Shown: piece after piece, positions 30,416 to 39,481 of the stretch | Layout: each line of letters starts with the position of its first letter | Numbering within the stretch: the first letter of the stretch is position 1 | Virus record (IMG/VR): IMGVR_UViG_3300018018_000001 | Coordinates: 117,622 to 181,621 of that record | Direction: 5' to 3' (one strand) | DNA: 64,000 bases | Source: a virus | Notes under the pieces: model-generated | The model's input: the letters and a program-made list of their open reading frames with translations, nothing else | Told to the model about the DNA's origin: nothing | The model's database searches: none | Position numbers and translations under genes: made by a program

Positions 30416-30930
30416 GTGGTCATCAAAGAACGTATCAAGGTAGAACCAATGAATGGTTTACCCCGAAATGGATTATAGACAAGCTTGGGCAATTTGATTT
30501 GGACCCCTGCTCCTCTGATAGAAGGCCATTTGATATTGCGCCTAGATGGTTTACAAAAGAGGATAATGGGTTGAGTAAGGAATGGCTTGGTATGGTATTT
30601 GTTAATCCACCTTATGGCCCTGAGACTAAGCTGTGGCTTAAAAAGCTTAAAGAGTATGGGAATGGGATAGCTCTTGTCTTTGCCCTGACTGAAACCAAAA
30701 TGTTCTTTGACCATGTTTGGAATGACTGTTCTGCAATCCTGTTTATCAAAAAGAGGGTTTCCTTTACCGATTGCACAGGGGATGAAGGGCAGAGTTCCAA
30801 TGGTGGCCCCTCTGTTTTGATTGCTTATGGAGAGCAAGCGGCTGAAAGATTGGAGAAATCAGGGATTGAGGGAAAGTTTATTAATATGAAAAGAAAAGGA
30901 TTATTTGAATTTAAGGTTAAGTTTCTATGA
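30400..30930 (+). CDS. Phage N6-adenine DNA methyltransferase (Dam-type)
   Basis: 176 residues. ATG 30400 has AAGGAG 8 bases upstream; GTG 30391 is the other choice. NEWFTPKWIIDKLGQFDLDPCSS, then the catalytic NPPYGP (about 69-74) and ALVFALTETKMFFDHVW fit the phage DNA N-6-adenine-methyltransferase family. Likely modifies phage DNA to escape restriction. Overlaps the next gene by 4 bases. Confidence 0.88.
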   Translation: MGSGIGGHQRTYQGRTNEWFTPKWIIDKLGQFDLDPCSSDRRPFDIAPRWFTKEDNGLSKEWLGMVFVNPPYGPETKLWLKKLKEYGNGIALVFALTETKMFFDHVWNDCSAILFIKKRVSFTDCTGDEGQSSNGGPSVLIAYGEQAAERLEKSGIEGKFINMKRKGLFEFKVKFL

Positions 30931-31535
30931 TTGATAAAAATTATCGTTTAAATGTAGGTAGGGCAGGTGAATTTTTAGTTGCTGCTGATTTAATTTTAAA
31001 GGGATTTAGGGCTTTCCCTACTTCTGAGGGTCTTTCTTATGATATTATTTTAGAAACTAAAAATCATATTTTTTTAAAAATTCAAGTAAAGTCAACAATT
31101 GGAAAAAGAAAAAGAAGTAAACAGAATGGACAAAAGGGTGAATCTCCTTTTAGATATATTTTTCATGGAAAAAGAAGTGGAAAGCATGGAAAAAATTGTT
31201 ATACAGATAAGGAAGTAGATATTTTTGCTTTTATTGCTCTTGATAGCAAAGAAATTGGTTATATTCCTATTGATTTTATTCAAGATCAAATGCCTTTCCT
31301 TCCTGAGGGTTCAAAAGTTTCTAGGTCTGTTGATGATATAAAAATTAAAATATTTGAACTAAAGAGTAAAGGACTTACACTAACTGAAATTTCTAAAAGA
31401 TTGGGTAAACATATAAGCTGGGTTTGCAGGGTTTCTCAGGGTAAAGAAAATAATTCTATTAAGGAGAGACATTTATCTGATTTTCCAATAGATAAAGCTG
31501 TTGAATATATCTTATCAAAGAAAGAGCATAAATAA
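30927..31535 (+). CDS. PD-(D/E)XK homing-type endonuclease with HTH
   Basis: 202 residues. GRAGEFLVAADLILKGFRAF (E), SYDIILET (D) and FLKIQVKST (Q-x-K) form the nuclease core of the intron-associated PD-(D/E)XK type. The C-terminal part is a helix-turn-helix (GLTLTEISKRLGKHISWVCRVSQG). Strong AT bias and ATGA/TAATG overlaps on both sides match the mobile HNH genes, so I read it as another free-standing homing nuclease. Confidence 0.8.
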   Translation: MIDKNYRLNVGRAGEFLVAADLILKGFRAFPTSEGLSYDIILETKNHIFLKIQVKSTIGKRKRSKQNGQKGESPFRYIFHGKRSGKHGKNCYTDKEVDIFAFIALDSKEIGYIPIDFIQDQMPFLPEGSKVSRSVDDIKIKIFELKSKGLTLTEISKRLGKHISWVCRVSQGKENNSIKERHLSDFPIDKAVEYILSKKEHK

Positions 31536-32050
31536 TGACTGCTAATGATATTATTAAGGAATTACCACGTTTAGGAAGTTATAGGTCTATTCTAATTCCT
31601 GAATTTACTTGGGGAGATCTTAGAATAGATGCTTTACTAATAAATTTTGATAAACGATTAATAAGAGGTTTTGAAATTAAAGTCAATAGGGGGGATTTTA
31701 TTAAAGACGAAAAATGGGCTTTGTATTCTCAGTTCTGTTCATCCCTCATTATTGCTTGCCCCGCTGAATTGATAAAACCTGAAGAGGTTGAAAAGCCATT
31801 TGGATTACTTTGGGTTTATGAGAATATAGGACCCAGAGGAGTGGAATTTGATTGGATAAAGAGGCCAAAGAACTTTCAAAAAAGAAACTCCCTTGCATGG
31901 TTGTGGACTTATCTTAAAGTCATGGAGGAAGAGTTTCCAAGAATGTCTGAAGAGTTGGAAAGAGTAAAGAGGGATAATAAATATTTACAGAATGCACTAA
32001 ACAAATTAGAGGATTTTGCCAATAAAAGAGAGGAGGAATCATGCCTATAA
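31535..32050 (+). CDS. MmcB-like PD-(D/E)XK nuclease-fold protein
   Basis: 171 residues. RIDALLINFDKRLIRGFEIKVNRGDFIKDEKWALYSQFCSSLIIACPAELI matches the MmcB/DUF2161-like DNA-repair nuclease fold (D, E-x-K, then the strand-helix end). C-terminal coiled coil (EELERVKRDNKYLQNALNKLEDF). Possible role in DNA repair or degrading host DNA; the substrate is unknown. Confidence 0.75.
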   Translation: MTANDIIKELPRLGSYRSILIPEFTWGDLRIDALLINFDKRLIRGFEIKVNRGDFIKDEKWALYSQFCSSLIIACPAELIKPEEVEKPFGLLWVYENIGPRGVEFDWIKRPKNFQKRNSLAWLWTYLKVMEEEFPRMSEELERVKRDNKYLQNALNKLEDFANKREEESCL

Positions 32051-32349
32051 AATATAAAAGAATTGAAACTTTTATTTTAGAACCAGAGGAAAAGAAATGT
32101 AACCGATGTAAGAGAGCGTTTAAATATAATTCAGATAACATGATTGAATGGCAGGAATTTTTTCATGTTGAGTTTGAAGGTGGTTATGGTTCCATTTTTG
32201 GAGATGAAGCCAAAGTTACACTTGATCTTTGTCAAACTTGTGTTAGAGTGGTTTTAGGAGAATACCTTGAGGTTAGTTCTGATTGGATGGATCAAGTTAA
32301 TCAAGATAGGGAACAAGAAGAAATAAAATTTAGAAGGGAAAATGGATGA
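32041..32349 (+). CDS. Zinc-ribbon hypothetical protein
   Basis: 102 residues from ATG 32041. Cysteines CNRC (about 20-23) and CQTC (about 64-67) are spaced as in a zinc ribbon with a long insert rich in Gly, Phe and Glu. Starts inside the MmcB-like gene (AGGAGG upstream). Function unknown. Confidence 0.65.
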   Translation: MPIKYKRIETFILEPEEKKCNRCKRAFKYNSDNMIEWQEFFHVEFEGGYGSIFGDEAKVTLDLCQTCVRVVLGEYLEVSSDWMDQVNQDREQEEIKFRRENG

Positions 32350-32620
32350 TATTTATATTGGTCGTTGGAATCCAAGAATTCCTATTGATAGTAAATATCG
32401 AAACCCTTTTAAGATAGGGATTGACGGTGATAGGTTGGAATGTCTTAAGAAGTTCAAGGAATATTTCTATTCCAATTCTGCTCTTATGATTGATGCAGTA
32501 CAGGAACTTAAGGGAAAAATATTGGGTTGCTGGTGCAAAGAAGAGGGTAAGTCTGAAATGGAAACTCTTTGTCATGGGGATATTCTTGCCGCTTATGTGG
32601 ATAACTTTACGGAGGGTTAA
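32342..32620 (+). CDS. DUF4326 protein
   Basis: 92 residues, overlapping the previous stop by 8 bases. DIYIGRWNPRIP...KYRNPFKIGIDGDRLECLKKFKEYF...ELKGKILGCWCKE...CHGDILAAYVD is the complete DUF4326 pattern. The function of this family is not established; it often accompanies nucleotide metabolism in phages. Its last base is the first of the polymerase ATG. Confidence 0.85.
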   Translation: MDDIYIGRWNPRIPIDSKYRNPFKIGIDGDRLECLKKFKEYFYSNSALMIDAVQELKGKILGCWCKEEGKSEMETLCHGDILAAYVDNFTEG

Positions 32621-35600
32621 TGGGGAATTCACCTGCTATTTGTGATGATTGTGAAAAGTGTTTACTCTGTTATCAGGATATAAAGCATCCAGGTCTTGGT
32701 GGCCGTGGAAACTTAAATGATCCTATCCTTGTTGGGATTGGGGAGGCCCCTGGACCTGATGAGGATATAGAAGGAACAATTTTCATTGGTAAAGCAGGGA
32801 AAGAGTTGGAATTGCTTTTGGGTGATAAACTTCCTCTGATATATCTTACTAATGCCTTAAAGTGTTTGCCCCTCAAGAGGTTTGATGATCCTTCACAAGG
32901 TTTCCGTACTCCTGAGGCTTTGGAAATCTTTTCTTGCCGCTCACTTTTATTCAAAGAGCTTAAGGCTTTTGATCCCAATAAAGTTATCTTGATGCCAATG
33001 GGAGCAATAGCATATCAATCCATATTTGGTTTCCCTCCTGATCCTGGAATTCTGTCAGTAGCCGGGATGCCTATGAGAGTAAAAATAAATAACACAGAAT
33101 TTTTGGTAGTACCTAATGTTCATCCCTCTTGGGTTGCCAGAGCCCCTAAAGAAAGAGAGGGAAAATTTAGAGGTATTTTGAACAGGGCTTGGGGCCTTGC
33201 TAAAGAAGGAAATTTATCAACTGTGAGTATCGAGAGTAAGGGAGCAGACTATGAAATTCTAAACCCTAATAGAGCTATCCAGGAACTTGAATTTATCCTG
33301 GCAAATAAAGAAAATCTTCCATACATAATAGTGGATTTGGAAACTACTTCTTTGGATTATTGGAAAGCCAAAATCCTTATGATTAACTTTGCTCATTCTC
33401 TTAATCCCAAGGGGTTTTCAATACCGCTCAGAGTTACTAATGAAAATCATCATCCTGATAAATATCCATACCAGGTTCCAATAATTCCTTGGGATATTAC
33501 TCCTGAACAGGTTTCTAAGATAATAGGGTTGTTTATAAAGATTCTTGAAAGTGTTCCTCTTGTCGGCCATAATCTCAAATATGATTTGTTGATTCTGCTT
33601 TGGAATAAATGGATAGCAAATTTAGATAATGTTGTTGTGTTTGATGATACTATGATTCTTCTCCATTTGATTTACAATCAGAAATTAGGCAATTTGAAAC
33701 TCAAGGATTGCTGTAAAAAATTGTTTAATATAGTAGATGATTGGGATAAGAAAGTTACAAGCTACCTGGAGTTGTTCCGATTAAAGGAGGATAAAACTAA
33801 CTATGCCCTTTTGCCTACGTCCATTCTTGGGGAATATGGGGCTTTGGATGCTTATTACAATCGGAAGTTACATGACCATCTTCTTGAGGACTTCCCTAAG
33901 GATTTGACAGAGCTAAGAGAATTTATTACTTATCTAACAATTGTCTTGACCGAATCTGAGATTTCGGGAATAGCCTTGGATGAGGATGTTCATAAATTCC
34001 TTGCGAACACCTATGGAGATATGCTGGATAAGATGTTTGACAAGGCTTTATCCTTTCCTATGGTTAAGAAATATATTGAGGCTAACATAGGTTCTGTGAG
34101 AGAGGCAAATGAAAAGCCTAGAAAGAAAAAGAAGCTATCCGAAGAGGAAATGGTAGCTGAAGTATTTACGATGACAAAACGGTTGGCCCTTGTGGATGTA
34201 ATGTATGACAAAGAATATTTGGGTATGCCTGTACTCAAGAAAACCAAGGGGGGAAAGGATAGGTCTGCCAAAGCCCCTTCCACTGACCAAGAAGCCGTGG
34301 AATTACTCCATCTTTATCCTAAGCTGAATGAGGACCAGAGAATCTTTATTGATAACCTGGCTGATTACCGAACCATAGACAAATTGAAATCCACCTATGT
34401 AGATCCTGTCATGAACCAGTTTGTGGATAATCTTTACCGTCAAGAGTTCATGATTCCAGGGACCATAACTGGTAGACTTTGTTTAGTTGGTAGTACAAAA
34501 ATTTCATTACTAAATGGTGAAGAAATAGAAATTGATAAATTACCAATAAATGAAAAAATATATTTATATGGTTGTCTTCAAGATGGTGGCATAATTCCTG
34601 TTGAAGCTATATCAATTGGGGAAACTAAGAAAGTTACTATTATTGCAGAAGTTATATTAGATAATGGTTGTATTGAAAGATGCACTCTTGACCATTCTTG
34701 GATGTTAAGAGATGGGTCTTATAAAGAAGCCCAGTATCTTAATCCTGGTGATTCTTTAATGCCTTTATACAGAGAAACTAAAAAAATAGGAGAATATAAA
34801 GATTATGAAGTTATTATAAATAATAAAAATGGTAAAAAAATTCTTACTCATAAATTAGTAGCTAATTATTTTAATAGAGATCAAAAATTGGAGGTTAGGA
34901 AAAATACCAAAGATAAATACTTGGTTATTCATCATGACGATTTTAATAGAAAAAATAATTACCCTAAAAATTTAATTTGGATGGGGGAACATGATCATTG
35001 GATACTTCACGCCTCTCTTGGTAAGGCGGACTTACTTCTAAAATATGTTTGTTCTGATGAGGGTAGAAAAAAATCTAGTGAAAGATTATTGAAAAGATGG
35101 TCTGACCTAGAATATAGAGAAAAACAAATAAAGATTCTTAGAAATAATGGTCTTAAAAGTTGGGAGTCAGAAGATAGAAGAAACAAGCAAGTCCAGATTG
35201 GTAGAAATAATGCCCATTTTATGCTTACCCCTAAATTTAGGGAAAAGTCTTTAAAATTATCTATTCCTATAAATTCTAAAAGATGGAAAGAGTTGTGGGG
35301 CATTGATGAAAAGTGGAGACAAGATTGTATTAATAGAATTAAAGAAATATGGAATAATGAAGAATATAGAGAAAAAATGTCTTCCATTGCTAAAGATACA
35401 ATTAGGAAGCAACTTCAAGATCCTATATTTGTAGAAAAATCAAGATTAGCTGCTATAAAATGTGGTACTGAAGTGTTTAATAGAGTAATAAATAAACTAT
35501 GTCCTAAATGTGGTAAGATATTTGTTAAACAAGCAGCTTTAAATGGGCATCTTGGCTACTGTGGTAAAGGATTAAATAATAAGAAAGATTATTTAAATGA

Positions 35601-36801
35601 CGTTGTTAATCAGTCTTGCCCTAAATGTGGGAAAACTTTTTTAATTAAAGGCAGCTATATTGGGCATGTGAACAGTTGTAAACACAACCATAGAGTAGTG
35701 TCTGTCAAAATAATAAAATTAGAAAATCCCATCTCTGTTTATGAAATTGCTTATTCTAAAACAAATAATTTTGCACTTTCATCCGGAGTTTTTGTCCACA
35801 ATTCTTCGGGATTCCATACTCTCCCCCGTGAGTCAGATATTAAGAGAATGTATACAAGTCGATGGAGGGAAAAAGGTGGCTTGATTTTGGGATTCGATTT
35901 TTCACAATTGGAACTGAGAGTTTTGGCCTGTCTATCCCAAGAGCCTAAAATGATTGAAGCTTTTATCAATCATGTGGACATTCATGCCAAGACAGGGGGG
36001 GAGATTGCGGGTAAGTCTTGGGATAAGATAACTCCTGATGAGCGTTCTATCGGAAAGACCACAAATTTTGCAATTGTGTACGGAAAAACTGCTGATACCC
36101 TGAAAGATGACTTGCATGTGTCCAGGGAAAGAGCGCAGCAGATTATTGACAGTGTGCTAGGGGGTTATGATAAAGTAGCGTCCTGGATGGAAGCAAGGCA
36201 CAAGGAACTGGAAAATATAGGGGGAATCAAGACGATTTTTGGTAGGGAGATTCCCATTCCAGAGTTCTACCTTCAGGGCAGAACCTTTGAGTTAGAGGCC
36301 CAGAGAAAGTCTGTAAATTATCCAATACAATCAACGGCTTCCGATTTGGCTAATAGTGGCTTAGTGAGATTATATAAGAAATTCAAGATGTTACATTTAC
36401 AGAGTATAATTCTTGCCGCTATCCATGATGCTGCTTATTCCGATCTTAAGCCTGGAGAATTATTCGTTTCTATAGCCATGATGAAGAAAATTCTTGAGGC
36501 TGAGACTATGAGGATGTATCCTTGGATTATTTGTCCTATTGAAATAGACATTTCTATGGGTACATCATTGGGAAGTTCTATAAAATTAGAGGTAGAAGAA
36601 CTTGAGGAAAATCGAGCACTTCTAAAGGGAAAGGGACTTAGGAAGGATTTTAATATGCTTATGAATGTGGGACAAGAGGCTTATAACATGAAATTCTACC
36701 TGGAAAAGGAAAAGCCTGTAGATTCAGATTACTTCACTTTAGATCGTGTCTTGGGGGATACTGTTGAGTGGAAAGGAAGGCTAGAAGTATCCAATAAATG
36801 A
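32620..36801 (+). CDS. Family A DNA polymerase with N-terminal UDG-like domain and intein
   Basis: 1393 residues, about 952 after intein removal. Residues 1-200 are a uracil-DNA-glycosylase family 4/5-like domain (CLLCYQ, GEAPGPDEDIEGTIFIGKAG, PNVHPSW). Next a 3'-5' exonuclease (IVDLETTSLD, VGHNLKYDLLILL, GEYGALDAYYN). Then the polymerase: TGRL at 617-620 joins SSG at 1062 after splicing; motif A FDFSQLELR (Asp1093); motif B R1142, K1146, NFAIVYG (Tyr1154); motif C IHDAA (Asp1270). Motif C has Ala where the family has Glu (HDE), and motif B has NFA not NFG. Main replicative polymerase is inferred. Confidence 0.93.
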   Translation: MGNSPAICDDCEKCLLCYQDIKHPGLGGRGNLNDPILVGIGEAPGPDEDIEGTIFIGKAGKELELLLGDKLPLIYLTNALKCLPLKRFDDPSQGFRTPEALEIFSCRSLLFKELKAFDPNKVILMPMGAIAYQSIFGFPPDPGILSVAGMPMRVKINNTEFLVVPNVHPSWVARAPKEREGKFRGILNRAWGLAKEGNLSTVSIESKGADYEILNPNRAIQELEFILANKENLPYIIVDLETTSLDYWKAKILMINFAHSLNPKGFSIPLRVTNENHHPDKYPYQVPIIPWDITPEQVSKIIGLFIKILESVPLVGHNLKYDLLILLWNKWIANLDNVVVFDDTMILLHLIYNQKLGNLKLKDCCKKLFNIVDDWDKKVTSYLELFRLKEDKTNYALLPTSILGEYGALDAYYNRKLHDHLLEDFPKDLTELREFITYLTIVLTESEISGIALDEDVHKFLANTYGDMLDKMFDKALSFPMVKKYIEANIGSVREANEKPRKKKKLSEEEMVAEVFTMTKRLALVDVMYDKEYLGMPVLKKTKGGKDRSAKAPSTDQEAVELLHLYPKLNEDQRIFIDNLADYRTIDKLKSTYVDPVMNQFVDNLYRQEFMIPGTITGRLCLVGSTKISLLNGEEIEIDKLPINEKIYLYGCLQDGGIIPVEAISIGETKKVTIIAEVILDNGCIERCTLDHSWMLRDGSYKEAQYLNPGDSLMPLYRETKKIGEYKDYEVIINNKNGKKILTHKLVANYFNRDQKLEVRKNTKDKYLVIHHDDFNRKNNYPKNLIWMGEHDHWILHASLGKADLLLKYVCSDEGRKKSSERLLKRWSDLEYREKQIKILRNNGLKSWESEDRRNKQVQIGRNNAHFMLTPKFREKSLKLSIPINSKRWKELWGIDEKWRQDCINRIKEIWNNEEYREKMSSIAKDTIRKQLQDPIFVEKSRLAAIKCGTEVFNRVINKLCPKCGKIFVKQAALNGHLGYCGKGLNNKKDYLNDVVNQSCPKCGKTFLIKGSYIGHVNSCKHNHRVVSVKIIKLENPISVYEIAYSKTNNFALSSGVFVHNSSGFHTLPRESDIKRMYTSRWREKGGLILGFDFSQLELRVLACLSQEPKMIEAFINHVDIHAKTGGEIAGKSWDKITPDERSIGKTTNFAIVYGKTADTLKDDLHVSRERAQQIIDSVLGGYDKVASWMEARHKELENIGGIKTIFGREIPIPEFYLQGRTFELEAQRKSVNYPIQSTASDLANSGLVRLYKKFKMLHLQSIILAAIHDAAYSDLKPGELFVSIAMMKKILEAETMRMYPWIICPIEIDISMGTSLGSSIKLEVEELEENRALLKGKGLRKDFNMLMNVGQEAYNMKFYLEKEKPVDSDYFTLDRVLGDTVEWKGRLEVSNK
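34480..35802 (+). other. Intein with HNH endonuclease inside the DNA polymerase
   Basis: 441 residues, polymerase residues 621-1061. Starts Cys (CLVGSTKISLLNGEEI), has block B-like CTLDHSWM, and ends VYEIAYSKTNNFALSSGVFVHN, followed by Ser as +1 residue. The insertion point is inside the conserved TGRL-SS motif. The middle carries an HNH-like homing module (IHHDDFNRKNNYPKNL), NUMOD-like helical repeats (KSSERLLKRWSDLEYREK) and two zinc fingers (CPKCGK...H, twice). All splice residues look intact, so it should be active. Confidence 0.92.
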
Positions 36802-36802
36802 C

Positions 36803-36835
36803 TAAACTTTCCCCCTTATTATGCCGAAGAGATAA
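36803..36835 (+). promoter_or_regulatory. Sigma-28 (FliA)-type promoter
   Basis: TAAACTTT at 36803 and GCCGAAGA at 36823-36830 (12-base spacer), starting right after the polymerase stop and followed by AAAGGGAGG. Confidence 0.72.
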
Positions 36836-36851
36836 TCAAAGGGAGGGACCA

Positions 36852-37076
36852 ATGGCAAACTCAAACAAAATGAATATCGAATGGCATAAGGCGTGTTTGT
36901 ATAATTCCATGATTACCGAAAATAATCTTGTAAAGGAAATTGAGAGAAGGCAAGCAGAGTTAAAAAGAACACATGAGAGTAATTTGTTTTATGCCCACCA
37001 GATTGCAACTGCTGAGGCAGAGAAAAGGGATTCTTTTGATCGTGACAGATTCATGGTAAAAAGGGGAACCAAATGA
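36852..37076 (+). CDS. Hypothetical coiled-coil protein
   Basis: 74 residues from ATG 36852 with GGGAGG upstream, first gene of the operon at 36803. Mostly charged helix (NNLVKEIERRQAELKRTHESNLFYAHQIATAEAEKRD). No family recognised. Overlaps the next gene by 4 bases. Confidence 0.6.
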   Translation: MANSNKMNIEWHKACLYNSMITENNLVKEIERRQAELKRTHESNLFYAHQIATAEAEKRDSFDRDRFMVKRGTK

Positions 37077-37378
37077 GTAGCAATATTGTTGGTTTTATAC
37101 TTTTTGTCTTGAATTTTTTTGACGGTATTGCAACCTATGGTATGGTAAAGCAATTTGGTTTAATGACAGAAATGAATCCTTTAATGAGATCTCTGATGGT
37201 TATTTTATCTCCTGAGGGGTGGTTACCACTTAAAATTATGGTGGGTTTCTTGTTGTGGTGTTACTTGTCTTTTAGGTGTAATAGATTATCTTTTATTCCT
37301 ACAGTAGGCTTTGGTATTGCTGCACTAGCTCTTTCTGTTGTTGATTCTATCCATGTTTTAAATTTTCTTTTTCCTTGA
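37073..37378 (+). CDS. DUF5658-like membrane protein
   Basis: 101 residues with three hydrophobic segments: IVGFILFVLNFFDGIATYGMV, LPLKIMVGFLLWCYLSF and VGFGIAALALSVVDSIHVLNF. The NFFDGIAT...EMNPLM pattern resembles DUF5658 (D-x-x-x-T ... E-x-N-P). Function unknown; inner membrane expected. Confidence 0.65.
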   Translation: MSSNIVGFILFVLNFFDGIATYGMVKQFGLMTEMNPLMRSLMVILSPEGWLPLKIMVGFLLWCYLSFRCNRLSFIPTVGFGIAALALSVVDSIHVLNFLFP

Positions 37379-37384
37379 GGAAAT

Positions 37385-37888
37385 ATGCTAACCTTAGAAG
37401 AAAGAAGAAAATGGAGATTGGAAAATTTGGAAAAAGAAAGACTACGTGGTAGAAAATCATATTATAAGCATAAAAATAAAAGATCAGCCCAGAGTATTAA
37501 ATGGAAGAAAGATAACCCAGGTAAAGTAAAAAGTTATCATTATAAGTATTATCAGGCGCATAAGGAAAAAAGAAAAATTATAGTACAGGAAAAAAATAAA
37601 GAATTGTTTAATGAAATATTAAATTATTATGGTCATCAATGTTCTATAATTGATTGCGGGGGTATAGAAAATCTCCGTGTAGATCATATTGGTGGGAAGG
37701 ATAATGGAGATGGATATTTGAAGGGGCATAAACTTTGGAGATGGTTGAAGAAAAACAATTTCCCTCCTGGATTTCGTATCCTTTGTCAACGTTGTAATGC
37801 TTTAGATGGGTATCTTCGTAACTCACCATTTGGAATTAATGGGATTGATAAACTTATTGAATTGGTAAAAAACAATGAAAATAAATAA
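37385..37888 (+). CDS. HNH homing endonuclease (DHYGH family)
   Basis: 167 residues. Basic N-terminal helices, then LNYYGHQCSIIDC, VDHIGGKDNG, WLKKNNFPPGFRILCQRCNALDGYLR and GINGIDKLI. Same family as 20564, 44735 and 57555. It starts 6 bases after the membrane protein and overlaps the CCA-adding enzyme start by 14 bases. Confidence 0.9.
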   Translation: MLTLEERRKWRLENLEKERLRGRKSYYKHKNKRSAQSIKWKKDNPGKVKSYHYKYYQAHKEKRKIIVQEKNKELFNEILNYYGHQCSIIDCGGIENLRVDHIGGKDNGDGYLKGHKLWRWLKKNNFPPGFRILCQRCNALDGYLRNSPFGINGIDKLIELVKNNENK

Positions 37889-39239
37889 TCTTAGTCCATC
37901 AGCACTTAAAATTTTTGAAGTTCTTCATAAAAAAGGTTATGAAGCTTTTGTTGTTGGCGGTTTTGTTAGAGATTCTATTTTAAGAATTCCTTCCACTGAT
38001 ATAGATATTGTTACTTCAGCTTTACCAGATCAAATTATAGAATTATTCCCTAATGATAAAGTTGACTTGGTGGGTAAATCTTTTGGAGTAGTATTAGTTA
38101 ATGGTATTGAAGTGGCTTCCTATCGTAATGATAAATATTTTGGCTTATCTGATAAAAATTCAATTATAGAATTTGGTACTCTTGATACTGATGCTGCAAG
38201 GCGTGATTTTACAATTAATTCAATATTTTTTGATCCAATTAGTGGAGTTATTTTTGATCCTAATAAGGGGATGAGAGATATTAGAAATAAAATAATCAAG
38301 TTTGTGGGAAATCCAAAAGATAGAATATTTGAGGACCCAAACCGCATGATAAGAGCCTGTCGATTTAGATCACAAATTGGTGGAATTTTTCATCCTGATA
38401 CTTTTAATGCCCTAAGGGAGTTTGCTCACTTCTTAGATGCTCATGTGGCAGTAGAAAGGATTAGAATGGAAATTATAAAAGCTATGAAAACTAAAAAGTC
38501 AAGTGATTTCTTTAACGCTCTCAGAGAGATTGATGCCCTCCGGTATATATTTCCATCTCTTAATTCTTGTGTAGAAGTGGGAGGGGGAATTCATCATGGT
38601 GAAGATGTTTATACCCACAATTTAATTTCTGGTAATGACATTTCTCCTAAGTTCCCCCTTATTAAACTATCTGGATTTCTTCATGACGTAGGGAAGCCTA
38701 TTTCCAAGCGATTAAACCCCAATACCGGGAATGTTTGGTTTGAAGGCCATGCTGACACAGGGGTTGAAATACTGGAACAGGAATTGAGAGACTTGACTTT
38801 TTCCAATGAGGAAATTGCCACGATTACTGGATTGGTGAAGCTTCATATGAGGATTTCTTTTGGTATGGGTCCTAAGGCTATCCGTAAACTCCTCCGAAAT
38901 TTGTGTGAGTCTGGATTGTCTTATAGGGATCTTCTTAGGCTTAGACATGCAGATATGGTGGCCAACCTTAGGAAATCTTTTAATCCCAAAAGCTTTAAGG
39001 ACGCTGTGAGAAAGTTTAGGAGAGAGATTGTTGGAAACAAGAATGAACCCTTTAACTTAAAGTCCCTTAAGGTTAATGGAAAGGATGTAATGGATACTCT
39101 GAGTATCCAGCCCGGGCCAAATGTAGGAAAGATTCTCAATACCCTTTTTGAAGAAGTCCTGGAAGATCCTTCCAGGGATGAAAAGGACTTCCTTATTGAG
39201 CGGATAAAGATTATTTGGGAAGAGTGGTGGAGAAAGTAA
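37875..39239 (+). CDS. tRNA nucleotidyltransferase (CCA-adding enzyme) with HD domain
   Basis: 454 residues. Class II nucleotidyltransferase: AFVVGGFVRDSIL, STDIDIVTSA (DxD), RRDFTINSI, then RMIRACRFRSQIG, and an HD phosphohydrolase domain (KLSGFLHDVGKPISKR, GHADTG). It adds or repairs the 3' CCA of tRNAs. Neither tRNA gene in this window encodes CCA, so a phage copy fits. The HD domain may give phosphatase activity, as in Escherichia coli Cca. Confidence 0.92.
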   Translation: MKINNLSPSALKIFEVLHKKGYEAFVVGGFVRDSILRIPSTDIDIVTSALPDQIIELFPNDKVDLVGKSFGVVLVNGIEVASYRNDKYFGLSDKNSIIEFGTLDTDAARRDFTINSIFFDPISGVIFDPNKGMRDIRNKIIKFVGNPKDRIFEDPNRMIRACRFRSQIGGIFHPDTFNALREFAHFLDAHVAVERIRMEIIKAMKTKKSSDFFNALREIDALRYIFPSLNSCVEVGGGIHHGEDVYTHNLISGNDISPKFPLIKLSGFLHDVGKPISKRLNPNTGNVWFEGHADTGVEILEQELRDLTFSNEEIATITGLVKLHMRISFGMGPKAIRKLLRNLCESGLSYRDLLRLRHADMVANLRKSFNPKSFKDAVRKFRREIVGNKNEPFNLKSLKVNGKDVMDTLSIQPGPNVGKILNTLFEEVLEDPSRDEKDFLIERIKIIWEEWWRK

Positions 39240-39481
39240 TGGAAACTGATGGATACGGGAATGTGAAATGTCCCAAATGTAAAAAATTTTATGCAGAGTC
39301 ATTTGAAGAATGCCCTAATTGTTGCTCTCATGATGAATTAGAATTAGATGAAGAGTGGCAGGGGGATGATGATACTGGTGGGTGGGGGGTTAGTTTTGTG
39401 TGCTCTAGGTGTGGTAAAAATTATGATTGGGATAGGGATTATATAATTAATCACTATAAATTAGTCCGTAAGGAGAAATAA
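39239..39481 (+). CDS. Small zinc-ribbon protein
   Basis: 80 residues from ATG 39239 (TAATG overlap). Three cysteine pairs: CPKC, CPNCC and CSRC, separated by an acidic linker. Likely one or two zinc ribbons that bind nucleic acid or protein. Overlaps the next ATG by one base. Confidence 0.65.
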   Translation: METDGYGNVKCPKCKKFYAESFEECPNCCSHDELELDEEWQGDDDTGGWGVSFVCSRCGKNYDWDRDYIINHYKLVRKEK

